In this document: positions 23,655 to 35,117 of the stretch, piece after piece
How the letters are laid out: every line of letters begins with the position of its first letter
Numbering within the stretch: the stretch's first letter is position 1
Assembly (NCBI GenBank): GCA_944474755.1
Contig: OX104124.1
Location: 24,712,452 to 24,776,451, forward strand
DNA from: Limnoperna fortunei
Lineage: Eukaryota > Mollusca > Bivalvia > Mytilida > Modiolidae
Length of the DNA: 64,000 bases
Direction of reading: 5' to 3'
Notes under the pieces: generated by a model
Told to the model about the DNA's origin: nothing
The model's database searches: none
The model's input: only the letters and a program-made list of their open reading frames with translations
Program-made: the position numbers and the translations under genes

Positions 23655-26300
23655 ACCGACAATAATGGGAATTTGATAAAAGAAAAGAAGCAATAAAATA
23701 AACTGAAACTAGAGGCTCCCAGGAGCCTGTAATCGCTCACCTGGAATCCAAATGACTTAAACTATATTAAAATTTTTGAAATTAACAGTTTCAGTCTAGT
23801 TGTTATAGCTTTTAAGTTACTGTGCAAAAACTAAACATTTCTTCAAAAAATTTGTTAAATACAATAACTCCTATAAGGTGCCATCCACAATTTCTGAAAA
23901 TTAAATGGTTTTTAGGCATTGTCCTTTAGGGTACTTTAGAAATTTACAGTTTTACTCTACTAATAGGTGTGTTATAGACTAATTTATAATTAAAAAACTG
24001 TTCATATGTCCAAATTCATAATGAAAGGGCAATAACTCCTATAAAGAGTCATCTTGCAATTTTTGGACTAAGCAATCATTTGTAGGGCTTCTATTGCTGA
24101 TCATTTGTGCAATTTACAGTTTTAATCTAGCTACTATAGTTTTCAAGTTACAGGACAAAAATGGAAAATTTCTTAACAAAATTGTCATTTAAGGGCAATA
24201 ACCCCTATAAGGAGTCATCTGACAATTTCAGACCAATTAAATGAATTGTAGGGCTTTTTTGCTGATCATTTTTGCAATTTATTATTTCACTCTAGCTGCT
24301 ATGGTTTTTAAGTTACAGGACAAAAATGGAAAATTTCATAAAAAATTGCAATTTAAGGGCAATAACTCCTATAAGGAGTCATCTGACAATTTCAGACCAA
24401 TCAAGTGAATTGTAGGGTCTTTATTGCTGATCATTTGTGCAATTTACAGTTTCAATCTAGCTGCTATAGTTTTCAAGTTACAGGACAAAAACGGAAAATT
24501 TCATAACAAATTGCCATTTAAGGGCAATAACTCCTATAAGGAGTCATCTGACAATTTCAGACTAATACAGTGAATTGTAGGGCTTGTATTGTTGATCATT
24601 TTTGCTATTTACAGTTTTACTCTAGCTGTTATAGTTTTAAAGTTACAGGACAAAAACAGAAAATTTCATAAAAAATTACCATTTAAGGGCAATAACTCAT
24701 ATAAGGAGTCATCTGACAATTTCAGACCAATCAAGTGAATTGTAGGGTCTTTATTGCTGATCATTTGTGCAATTTACAGTTTCAATCTAGCTGCTATAGT
24801 TTTCAAGTTACAGGACAAAAACGGAAAATTTCATAAAAAATTGCCATTTAAGGGCAATAACTCCTATAAGGAGTCATCTGACATTTTCAGACTAATACAG
24901 TGAATTGTAGGGCTTGTATTGTTGATCATTTTTGCTATTTACAGTTTTACTCTAGCTGTTATAGTTTTAAAGTTACAGGACAAAAACGGAAAATTTCATA
25001 AAAAATTACCATTTAAGGGCAATAACTCATATAAGGAGTCATCTGACAATTTCAGACCAATCAAGTGAATTGTAGGGTCTTTATTGCTGATCATTTGTGC
25101 AATTTACAGTTTCAATCTAGCTGCTATAGTTTTCAAGTTACAGGACAAAAACGGAAAATTTCATAAAAAATTGCCATTTAAGGGCAATAACTTCTATAAG
25201 GAGTCATCTGACAATTTCAGACTAATACAGTGAATTGTAGGGCTTGTATTGTTGATCATTTTTGCTATTTACAGTTTTACTCTAGCTGTTATAGTTTTAA
25301 AGTTACAGGACAAAAACGGAAAATTTCATAAAAAATTACCATTTAAGGGCAATAACTCATATAAAGAGTCATCTGACAATTTCAGACCAATCAAGTGAAT
25401 TGTAGGGCTTTTATTGCTGATCATTTTTGCCATTTACAGTTTCACTCTACCTCGTATATTTTTCAGGTTATATTGTAAATACCAAAAATTTTGTCAAAAA
25501 TCGTCAAAAAAGGGCAATAACTCCTACAAGAAGCCAATACACAACTTCGCACTGCTAGCAACTATTGTAGACCTTAATGTGCTGATCAATTTGAAGTAAC
25601 GGTTTTCTCTATAGCTATTATAGTTTTTTAGATAATGATCAAAAACCTGTGTTGACCCCCATGTTCTATTTTTAGTAACAGCGGCCATATTTGTCTGTTG
25701 ATCAACACCCTGGGTACAAACTCGAAACTAGGAACCCTAAGGATGATTGTGGCCAAGTTTGAAAAAAATTGGCCCAGTGGTTTCAGAGGAGAAGATTTTT
25801 GAAAAAGTTTACGACGGACGACGGACGACGGACGCCAAGTGATAGCAATAGCTCACATGGACCTTCGGTCCAGGTGAGCTAAAAAAGCTTTCATAAAAAT
25901 TCATCATCTTAAAAATTAGTTAAACAGTTGAACATACTGATGTTTGCAAAGATCACAAATTCTTTGGGATAGACTTATAACAAAGGTAACAAGAAAAAAC
26001 AACTCAAACAGAATTTTAAAAAGTTTTACTAAAGAAACCATTTCTTTGTTTATAAAGTTTTACTAAAGAAACCATTTCTTTGTTTATAAAGTTTCTATCT
26101 CATGTGTAACAGTAATGTAAGTGGGAGGTTTGGCATGCCACAAACCTTAGTTAAACCAACTTTTAGTTGCTGTGTTTTTGGTTGTTGGTTCTGAAGGTTG
26201 CCAGATCTTGGACATTTTGTGTGGATTGTCTTTTATGACAGTTTCCTTGCTGTTCGGTATTTTGTTATTACCTTCATTTAAACTATAAATCCTTAATTCA
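23655..26300. repeat. Intronic segmental duplication, copy 2, split by a pearl-like insertion
   Basis: Halves 23655-23708 and 25882-26300 align end to end with 21380-21795. The element at 23709-25881 sits exactly between them. A further local 33-bp duplication (CTAAAGAAACCATTTCTTTG) occurs at about 26028-26092. From 26301 to 26655 nothing else is seen. Confidence 0.75.
23709..25881 (-). mobile_element. Pearl/HINE-like element, family 1, reverse
   Basis: It begins CTAGAGGCTCCCAGGAGCCT (3' end on its own strand) and ends with the GGACCTTCGGTCCAGGTGAG hairpin. The core has ten or so units of about 165 bp with AGGGCAATAACTCCTATAAG and CTGATCATTT. A higher-order duplication of about 300 bp is seen at 24400-25400. 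It is longer than the 3486 copy through extra core units. The empty site at 21415 shows insertion into a T tract on the element strand. Confidence 0.7.
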
Positions 26301-26659
26301 AAGGGGGTCTAATTACCGTAGGTTTTGTTCATACAATTGAAAATCAGTATTCAATTTGTAAGTTATATATATATTTTTGTTCTTCAAGCATAGATTAAAT
26401 TATTATGGCATAATTAAATGGATAAAGAAGAACATATAGGTTCAGTGGAAAATATAATAGACTTATCACTTATTGCAATTAAAAAGAAATTACAGGTACT
26501 AAATGACCTTAAAGTTTAACCTCCAAATAATTTCTCTTTAGAAAGCAGTAAATTTGATGAAAAAAAAAATTAGCTATCAAACTTGGATGGTTTTAGTTCA
26601 TACAATCAAAACTCAGTGTTCAAATTATAAGTTTGGAGTTGACAAAGTATACTAACCTG

Positions 26660-27205
26660 GTTTAGTGCCAATTTGCCGAATCCCAAATTGCCGATTCCCA
26701 GATTGCCGTGCCCAATTAGCCGATTCCCAGTTTGCCGATTCATTGATATTTTACCATTAAAGAAAATATTTTGTTTAAGTTCAATAACTTAAATGCAATT
26801 CTTTTTTAAATGTTCTCAATCACTAATCTTTTTATATTAATTCAAAACAATAATGGCCAAAGCTGATAATTTATAATTGTTATAATAGATTGCCCAAATT
26901 AAGCACCGATAATTGTCGGTAAAGTTCAGTAACTTGATTATTCACAGCTTATCATATTTGTTGTCCCACGCAGATACTTTATAATTTTATAAGCCGATTA
27001 TTCCTTTTATGTCACTTAAATTATTTAATTTATATAATTAATTTTCCTAAAAACACATTGCTCTCAATACAATTCTTTTTACACCATTTGGATTGTTCTT
27101 AATTGGTTTAATAATATGTAATCGGCAAACTGGGAATCGGCAAATTGGAAGCGGCAATCTGGGAATCGGCAATTTGGGATTCGTCAAATTGGAATGCATC
27201 CACTA
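26660..27205. mobile_element. MITE with about 85-bp repetitive inverted ends
   Basis: The left arm (about 26671-26745) has CCAATTTGCCGAATCCCAAA, then repeats of TTGCCGATTCCCA. The right arm (about 27118-27195) is its inverse (AATCGGCAAACTGGGAATCG, TCTGGGAATCGGCAATTTGG). The arms are themselves built from a roughly 15-bp motif repeated about five times. The centre is AT-rich and non-coding. Transposase class is unknown. Confidence 0.75.
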
Positions 27206-27484
27206 ACCTAGAGGCTCCCATGAGCCTGTAATTGCTCACCTGGTACAAAAATGACTTTAATATTTAATTTTTTTTAAATTTACAGTTTCAGTCTAGTTGT
27301 TATAGCTCTAAAGTTACTGTGCAAAAACTAAACATTTCAAACATTTTGGTTAAGTACAATAACTCCTAAAGGGTGCCATTGGACAATTTCTGAAAATTAA
27401 ATGGTTTGTAGGCCTTGTCCTTTAGGGTAATTTAGAAATTTACAGTTTTACTCTAGGTGTGTAATAGACTAATTTATAATACAA

Positions 27485-28345
27485 CACTAAAAACACCAAA
27501 ACCTTAATTTCCTAGTTAAAACCTTAATTTTTTAAGAGTTTACTGTAAAATTAAGTGTTCTTTTCTTAAATTAAGGGTGTGACGGGGAAATTAAGATTTT
27601 GACGCGGAGATTAAGGTTTTTACTCAGAGATTAAGGTTTTTTGTGGATTGGACCCCTGGGTCGATTTCAATGACCTCAGGCAATGTTGTTGATAACAATC
27701 ATGTACTATACTGTAGATCTCTATCAATTTGTCTGTGGCTATCACTTTATCAATGTATACAATTATTTTTTGCCCAAATAAATACAGATCATGTGCAAAA
27801 AATTTTAAATTTTACAATGCACGAATGTGAATGCCTCCTGTCAACTTTTCATAACGAATGGCATTATTCATTGCAAAATTGTTTAATAAAAGTTATGTAT
27901 TTCGTAAGGTACAGTGATTGTTTTATAAATATTGCAATATAAAATTTACATTTGAAGATCAGAAGGAAATTTAATTTACAGGAAACTTCGCCGATCGGAG
28001 ATTCAATACACATCCGCCATATTATTTACCTGTAACGAATATGAATAGAATAAAGAACGGATGTTACTAAAGTGTTTGTTTTGAAGGTTGTTTCATGGTA
28101 AGTTTGAGTTATTTAAATTTTGTTTACTGTTTAAAAATGTTTTTGTTTCATTTTGGTTTGTTCTTTTAGAAGTTGTTGCTGTTTTAAACTTTTTTATAAT
28201 TTTATTGTTCTTTGTTTTTACGTTGGTGTTAATGTCGTTAATTTTATAATAACTGCTGTCAGCGGTGGCTTTAAAATGAAACTTTTATTAATTATTACTC
28301 AAATATTAAATAAGTAAAATAAATAATTTCTGTGTTGTTGGGGGA
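27485..28345 (+). repeat. Left long terminal inverted repeat of CACTA element
   Basis: About 860 bp matching, in reverse complement, 42737-43009 followed by 32414-33061. Shared landmarks include CACATCCGCCATATT (28010 region), GCAAAATTGTTTAATAAAAG and GGTGGCTTTAAAATGAAA near the inner end. The two arms have diverged by many small changes, so the insertion is not recent. Confidence 0.8.
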
Positions 28346-28559
28346 ATTCCTTTTAGTTAAATCGTTTTTGCAATTGTTATTTGCGATGACTTTTAAATGA
28401 TAGTTTATTTATGACCACTTTAACACTTTTTAATCTTAAATCATTGTGTTTAAGATTTACATAATAAATTGCAGCGTCAATATGTAGTGAATTTATTTTC
28501 TCAACCTCTCAATTCTCAAATTTTGTCAGTGACAGTTTCGTACATCTGGTCACCAAAAT

Positions 28560-29462
28560 GAAACTAGACAAAGTCGATCTAGCGATCGCTGATACCCCCG
28601 CTTTTGTGAAAATTTCGTGGATTGTGACATTGAAATTGGATGGATTTCCACCAAAATCAAAAGGCTTCTTACCAACAAAATATATAAGAATATTTTACAG
28701 TTTCATTAAAATCAGATGAAAACTTTTTGAGTTATTTTCCCGAAACAACTTTTTGTAAAAATTTCTAACATTTTTCGTGGACTGTGACCTTGAAATTTGA
28801 CAGATTTCCCCCAAAATCAATAGGCTTCTTACCAACCTGATATATAACAATATCCCAAAGTTTCACTCAAATCACATGCAAACTTTTTGAGTTATCATCC
28901 GGAAACAACTTTTTTGTAAAAATTTCTAACGTTTTTCGTGGACTGCGACCTTGAAATTTGATGGATTTCCCCTAAAATCAAAAGGCTTTTTACCAACCTG
29001 ATATATAACAATATCCCAAAGTTTCATTCAAATCGGATGCAAACTTTTTGAGTTATTGTCCGGAAACAACTTTTATGTTAAAATTTCTAACGTTTTTCGT
29101 GGACTGTGACCTTGAAATTTGACAGATTTCCCCCAAAATCGATAGGCTTCATACCACCCTGATATATGACAATATCCCAAAGTTTCATTCAAATCACATG
29201 CAAACTTTTTGAGTTATCATCCGGAAACAACTTTTTTGTAAAAATTTCTAACGTTTTTCGTGGACTGCGACCTTGAAATTTGATGGATTTCCCCCAAAAT
29301 CGATAGGCTTCTTACCAACCTGATATATAACAATATCCCAAAGTTTCATTCAAATCGGATGTAAACTTTTTGAATTATCATCCGGAAACCAAATGTGGAC
29401 GGACGAACGGACGGACATGAGGACCACTATATACCCCCGACTCTGTCGAGCGGGGGTATAAT
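28560..29462 (+). mobile_element. Pearl-like element, TACCCCCGCT family, nested in CACTA element
   Basis: The left end is TGATACCCCCGCTTTTGTGA. The right end is the hairpin CCCCCGACTCTGTCGAGCGGGGG, given here only as CCCCCGACTCTG and GAGCGGGGG around a short loop. Between them are four to five units of roughly 145-150 bp with GTGACCTTGAAATTTGA and TCCGGAAACAACTTTTTTG. GGACGGACGAACGGACGGAC-like sequence precedes the right end. Confidence 0.6.
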
Positions 29463-29839
29463 AAGAGGATTACAAGTTTTTTCTTACAAAAGACTGCATT
29501 TTACTATAACAAAGCATTATTTTTATAGGAAAGAAGTGTCCACTGAAATACGACAAGAATTATCTCACGCTGTATTTACCTGCATTTTACTCCAACAATC
29601 CCTTATTTCACAGCAGAGACGTGTTTACGTGTATACTGATTATATCTTTAATGTTGTATGATAGTGTGTACTTTAAGATATATTACATTGCTTGAGAATT
29701 ATATTTGTCTCTTGTTAGAATTGTTTTCGAATAAAGTATCTATTTTCTTAAAATGTATTTTAGCTATAGCATATATATATGTCGAACTGTATTTATCATT
29801 GCGCTTCAAAAAACAATTGTTCTTTTTGTTTGAATAACT

Positions 29840-29960
29840 ATTGACGCCAGTTTCAGCAATTTTTCAGCTATATCATGGCTCCCAGTTTTTTATTGCCGAA
29901 GTAAACCCAGGACACTACCAATTGCAAAAGCACTTATTGCGCCCACGGCGAAAAAGTTGT
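29840..29960 (+). mobile_element. SINE fragment
   Basis: The ordered words TTGACGCCAGTTTCAGCAAT, TTTTTCAGCTATATCATGGC and AGTAAACCCAGGACACTACC match the conserved block at 12215 and 63895. No tRNA head is present. Confidence 0.5.
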
Positions 29961-31011
29961 TTTACCAGACGAAATATTTCTACTATGTATTTTCTTATAT
30001 ACTGAGAGAAGAATTTATAAAATTGCTTGTATCACTTGTTTTATAATCCCAACTTGTATTATACATACATGCATTGTGAACTATGCATTTATCAATAAAA
30101 TAATGTTTACATTAAATATTGCTTACTAAGAACATAAACAATTTAATAATAAATGAGCATGTGCAAACTGATACGATAACTGACGAATTAGTTTCAAGTT
30201 GTTAAACGGCACTGCCTTAAAAAGCGGTGTGTAGAAATACCACATACTACCAGTTAGTGCACTAACAAGGAGAAAACTGCACTAACAACATGAAGATTAA
30301 CAGTAATCACCACAAACAACAAATAATACCAAAGAATAATGCATTAATGAAGTTTTTACCAAGTTTCGTATTTTTTTATTTTATAGTTTTTGACATATTT
30401 GCATTTTAATCAGCACGTGCCGATTTTTTATTATCGGTCACCTGTGTTATGTGTTCACTCAACCGAAGATAATTGCATAATTGTATCGAGATCATTATCT
30501 GTTTGCGGAAACCTTATGTGAACGTAATTAAAACAGAAGTCATCAAATTGAAGCAATTTATGATTGATATCATTTTACTAATAATAACAAACCCGATACA
30601 AGAAAAGTCATGTCAATGTAGTAGTCATTTTTCAACACAAGGGATTTCGCATTAAAATCTGTCAAATCATTTGCCATTATTTATAGTCCACTCATAGAGT
30701 ACTAATCTAATAAAAAATATGTGTTAACTTTATAGAAGAAAATGTGTACTGACGATTAACAAAAAATTTTGGACAATGATAGGACATACCAATAAATCGA
30801 CTGATATGATATTCTGATACGATATGGTATTTTCCGGCACAATCCCTGAATCAGTTAGATTTCACAATCAGGATTTAAAGCAGAAAAGAAATATAAGTAT
30901 ATTACCTCATGAGGTCTTTCTAGACTGGTCCATAGAAATAAACAAGAATACCCAAGAACACCCAAGAATACATTATAAAACTACGAAATTGACAAGAAAA
31001 CAATATTTTTG

Positions 31012-31175
31012 GGGGACTCTGTGGCCGAGTGGTTAAAGTAGCCTCGCATTTCAACCCGTTTCAAAGGCTGCTGCAAATAAATTGAATATATTTTTGATGT
31101 AAGAATATTTCGTCCGACCAGGGGCATAAGGTTGTCGGTGCAGGACGTTAAAAACTCCCCCAAATCCAGTGTACG
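31012..31175 (+). mobile_element. tRNA-derived SINE head
   Basis: GACTCTGTGGCCGAGTGGTT followed by AAAGTAGCCTCGCATTTCAA resembles the 5' half of a class-II tRNA with A box. The B box (CCCGTTTCAAAGG) is degenerate. Downstream GTCCGACCAGGGGCATAAGG is tRNA-unrelated body. It is probably a SINE, not a working tRNA gene. Confidence 0.5.
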
Positions 31176-32413
31176 AATATTGTATATTTACAATGTACTA
31201 ATTGTACATGTTTCACCACAGTCATTTTCACCCTGAAGCCATCTGTAAGTACATACGTCGCGTGTTTGTCTATGTTGATCTATAAATTGTAAAATCAGTA
31301 AATAAAATAGATAACTTCCAGCCTTTTGAAATCCTCCGATGTGAATCCTTGTTGGATGTTAAATATTTTTTAGCACAGTTTAGTCGTAGCGCGGAAAGCT
31401 AAAAGACTCTTGAACCTTGTCCATTTTGAAAAATGACGCGACTCAAATGTCAATGTTAAAGTGATTTTATTACCCGTTCTGAATAAAGTATGAACACTTC
31501 TGTTCTAGATGCGCGCGATGTAAAACACGCTTGTAGTATTTCAAAGCAAAATCTCGCATTCATAAAAAAGTCAGTCTTTGTTTCGCTCATACGATTTAGT
31601 CAATACTATAGCCATTTCAGATTTTATAGTATTAATTATATGCTTCAAGTAACAAGATGCTTAACAGTTTGGAATTCTTGCAACTACGAATACATTATCT
31701 CACACTGGGTACAAGAGGAAAATATGTTTACTTTTTCATAAAAAAGAAATATCATTTAAATAAGCTCAATTTGGGTTCAACTGATAATTTACGTATGTTT
31801 TCCTTCACAACATCATTGATACTTTCTACCTTCTTCACAAAATAAAAAATAACTCCTATAAAAAATTATAGTGATAATTGTCCGATTAGATGGACACCTG
31901 CTGATATTATAACGTAACTATAACTTTCTAAAAATTCATAAATACTGTCTAGTGGTGGTATTTGGGTATTTTCATGCAACGTAATCGGTTTTTTTTTCAG
32001 CCGGTGTGCACAACTTTGGCCCTCGTAATCTTTATTGCTTATTTTGCATGCATTTTTTCCGACCAGAACTACCAAAAATTCAAAATAACATTTTTGATGT
32101 TGTTTGCCGTTCAAATTAAATTCGGAGCTTCTAAAGGTAATAAGAAAGAACAAGTTACAAAAATTTTTTTTTTTAATTTTCTTTACGTGCAATTTAGTTC
32201 GCAATAAAATGCATTTTACATTTTCTGCCTTACTTCCATGCATGTGCCCCTTTACCACACATCGCTTTTACAATACACCAACATTAAGTCGGTAACAAAA
32301 AATATTTAAACCTGTAAAACAATGATTACAAAATTCCAGAAACCAAATTATATATATAATAGAATTAAACGTTTTACAGTACCTCGTCGTAGCATTAAAC
32401 TTATTACGTATTG

Positions 32414-33061
32414 AGGAACAACAAAGAAATTATTTTATTTAATTATTTAATATTTAAGTTATCATTAATAAACACATTTTCATTTTAAAGCCACCACTGA
32501 CAATATAACAGTTACGCAAATAAAATTGTAAAAAATAAAACGACATTCAGCACCAACATGAGCAACGTAATAATAAGGCAAAAATAAATTAAACAATTTT
32601 AAACAGATTTAAAAAGAACACAGCAAAACGAACAAACATGAAACAGGTAACAAAAATTTAAATTTAAATAACACAAACTTTCCATGAAACCTGTTGGGGA
32701 AAAAAAGAAACAAAGTAATTAAAAACAATGTTCAAAACAAATACTTTAGTAACATCCGTCCTTTATTCTTTTCATATTCAATACAGGTAAACAATATGGC
32801 GGATGTGTATTGAATCTCCGAACGGCGAAGTTTCTTGTAAATTAAATTACCTTCTGATCTTCAAATGTAAATGTTATATAGCAATATTTATAAAACAATC
32901 ATTGTACCTTACGAAATACATAACTTTTATTAAACAATTTTGCATGAATAATACCTCTCGTTATGAAAAGTTGACAGGAAACGCATTCACGTTCGTGCAT
33001 TGTAATATTTTATATTTTTTGCACATGATCTGTATTTATTTGGACAAAAAATAATTGTATA
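32414..33061 (-). repeat. Right long terminal repeat of CACTA element, inner part
   Basis: Reverse complement of about 27760-28345. It breaks at 33061 within TAATTGTATA, and the remaining outer part resumes at 42737. The break defines the insertion site of the 33062-42736 element. Confidence 0.8.
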
Positions 33062-33387
33062 GGCCATGTAAAAAAAATCATTAGCTTCTCAGGTCACTTT
33101 TCAAATTTTTTGATGAGGCAGGGAGGAGTCTTTTTTTTTTTTCCTTGTTTTTTCTTTAAAAAATTGTTGCTTCTCAGGCCATTTTTCATATTTTTTAATG
33201 AGGCAGGGCGGCTCTTTTTGTTTTTTTTTCTGGCAGGTACTTGTGGAAACTTTCATGTCTGAATTATTAAGATATAGCATCTGTTCTTATACACTGGTAT
33301 ATAAAACAAGAAATTGAAGAATTCTGTTTTAATGGGAAATTAAAACCAACTTTTTGTATACATATTTGTTGTCTTCTTTTTGATATT

Positions 33388-33572
33388 GGCAATTTAAGAT
33401 AATTAAATTAGAGTTTATGCATCATTAGTTCTGTTCTATTTTCCGTGCTGGCATCTGATTAATATGTGCATATTCATGAGCTAATTGTGTTGGCCATTCA
33501 TAATTGAGATTTATATTTAGAAGTCAGTTCAGGTTTCAATAATGGTGGCCAGCACGTCCACAAAAATTTGCT
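33388..33572 (+). repeat. Ngaro split direct repeat A1
   Basis: 185 bp starting GGCAATTTAAGATAATTAAA and ending CACAAAAATTTGCT. It looks identical by eye to 39135-39319. The gag leader follows at once. Confidence 0.9.
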
Positions 33573-33702
33573 GAATCGAAATGTCGTTTTATTTGATTGC
33601 ACATGACAGTGGAATAATATTTGGAATCTATATCGTTGCCTTCGTGGGCTAATTGGAATTTTATTGCAGTTTTGTAAACAGTAGTTTATCGTAGTCGTTT
33701 AA

Positions 33703-35117
33703 ATGGGTCCGGTACGTAACACAGCTCGTGTAACGAGAGGGCTGTATGACCCAGAGTTGATGGAGAACTGGACATTGAACCGTCTAAAACAGGAACTTAT
33801 GAAAAGAAACATTGACTTCCCTAACAATGCCAGGCGAATGGCGCTCGTGCGCTTGTTGAAGCAGTCAATTTCCAACCAAGAGGAGCACGCTAATGCCAAT
33901 ACCATTTTAGGTAGTGCGCGATCCCAGAATGCAAGCACTTCGCAAGATGACGTTGTTCAAGATGGCCGCGCCCAGGGTGTGAACAAACTCTTATAAACTT
34001 CGTCGCTAGCATGTCTTCTACTATGCAAACCTTGCAGCGAACGGTCACAGATTTGTCAGGTAAAGTGAACAATTTAATTAATAAAGGTGCAGAAAATAGG
34101 AACTGTTCCGCAACCGAACAGGCTCGTGTATACCAATCGCAAGAATCGCAACAAGCAGGATCGAGCCAACAATACAACAGAGAATCAGTTCTAGAAACAT
34201 CTTTCGACTTGCAATCGGCGTATAAAGCACTAAATCACCGCATTTTGGGGAATGGTCGACAGTCAATACCAAGTGCGGCAGCGGGAAGTGAAATGCAAGC
34301 TACAGCAATGGCTAGTTGCTCTCCGCCGTCTCAGTGGGGCTACTCTGCCGAGAACCTGCCATTTGTGGAAACTATTTCCCCTCAGATAAAAAAGAACATT
34401 ATTTCAGGTAGGGATATTAATTTAGCCACCCTATTGATTCCCTACTTCAGTGGTTCAGGGATAAATGCTACAGAGTGTTGTGAAGCGGAAATTAAAGTTA
34501 AACCAGATTTTAGATTAAACAGAAATTTAAGTATTGCTGAGTTCATACAGGCCTTCGGTATTTACAAGAATGTAATGTGCTCGGCATTTCCACAAAGACG
34601 TACAGAGATGGATTTATACGAGCGGGATATCGTGGATATGGCAACAAGGTACCAAGGTCAGGGATTTTACGAGTACCACAAACGATTTTCAGCTGAGGCA
34701 GCAGCTCACCTGACTTACAATAACACAGCAATTGATTGGTCTATTAGAAATAACACTCTGTTCTGTAATATTTTTTCCAATTTAAGACCATTAGCTTGTT
34801 CCATATGTTCTAGCACTTTTCACACGGCCAACTCTTGTAATAGAACCATTCATAGGGCGAGCTCTCTTAAATCCAATTACATGTATAAGAGAAATGACGA
34901 AGTTGACACTTATGGCAGAGAACGTATTTTTTATCAAGATAGAGAGATCTGTAACAATTTTAATGGGTCCAAAGGTTGTCTTTCTTTAAGATGTAGAAAT
35001 TATCATATTTGTGTATCATGCAAAGGTGACCATGCTAAAGTCAACTGCCCCCTCGCGTCAAAAAACGAGGGAGTGGGGTCTCAGAGAATAGGGGCCCCCA
35101 TGTCGAGAAAGAATTGA
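33703..35117 (+). pseudogene. Gag-like ORF with SAP domain and zinc knuckles, frame break near 33990
   Basis: The first frame (33703-33996) has a SAP-like motif, LNRLKQELMKRNIDF...ALVRLLKQ. It stops at 33996, and an overlapping frame that is open before the ATG at 34011 continues to 35117. The second part has a central Gag-like region with WSIRNNTLFCNIFSNLRPLA, then a cysteine/histidine cluster: CNNF.....C....C...H.CVSCKGDHAKVNCPL. This resembles the nucleic-acid-binding end of Ngaro/DIRS Gag. The frame change could be a mutation or programmed slippage; I favour mutation. Confidence 0.7.

Larger units (their letters stand above)
29465..32413. other. Interior of CACTA element, no transposase seen
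   Basis: AT-rich sequence with no frame longer than about 130 codons and no transposase motif. It contains a SINE fragment (29840-29960) and a tRNA-like SINE head (31012-31175). The frame at 31866-32258 lacks recognisable features. Confidence 0.6.

Noticed and set aside
31866..32258. 130-codon minus-strand frame inside the CACTA element
   Set aside because: No transposase-like motif and AT-driven composition; part of the plus-strand sequence is open as well.
33703..33996. Host SAP-domain gene
   Set aside because: It sits between Ngaro repeat A1 and the zinc-knuckle/RT frames in the same orientation, so it is the start of the retrotransposon gag.
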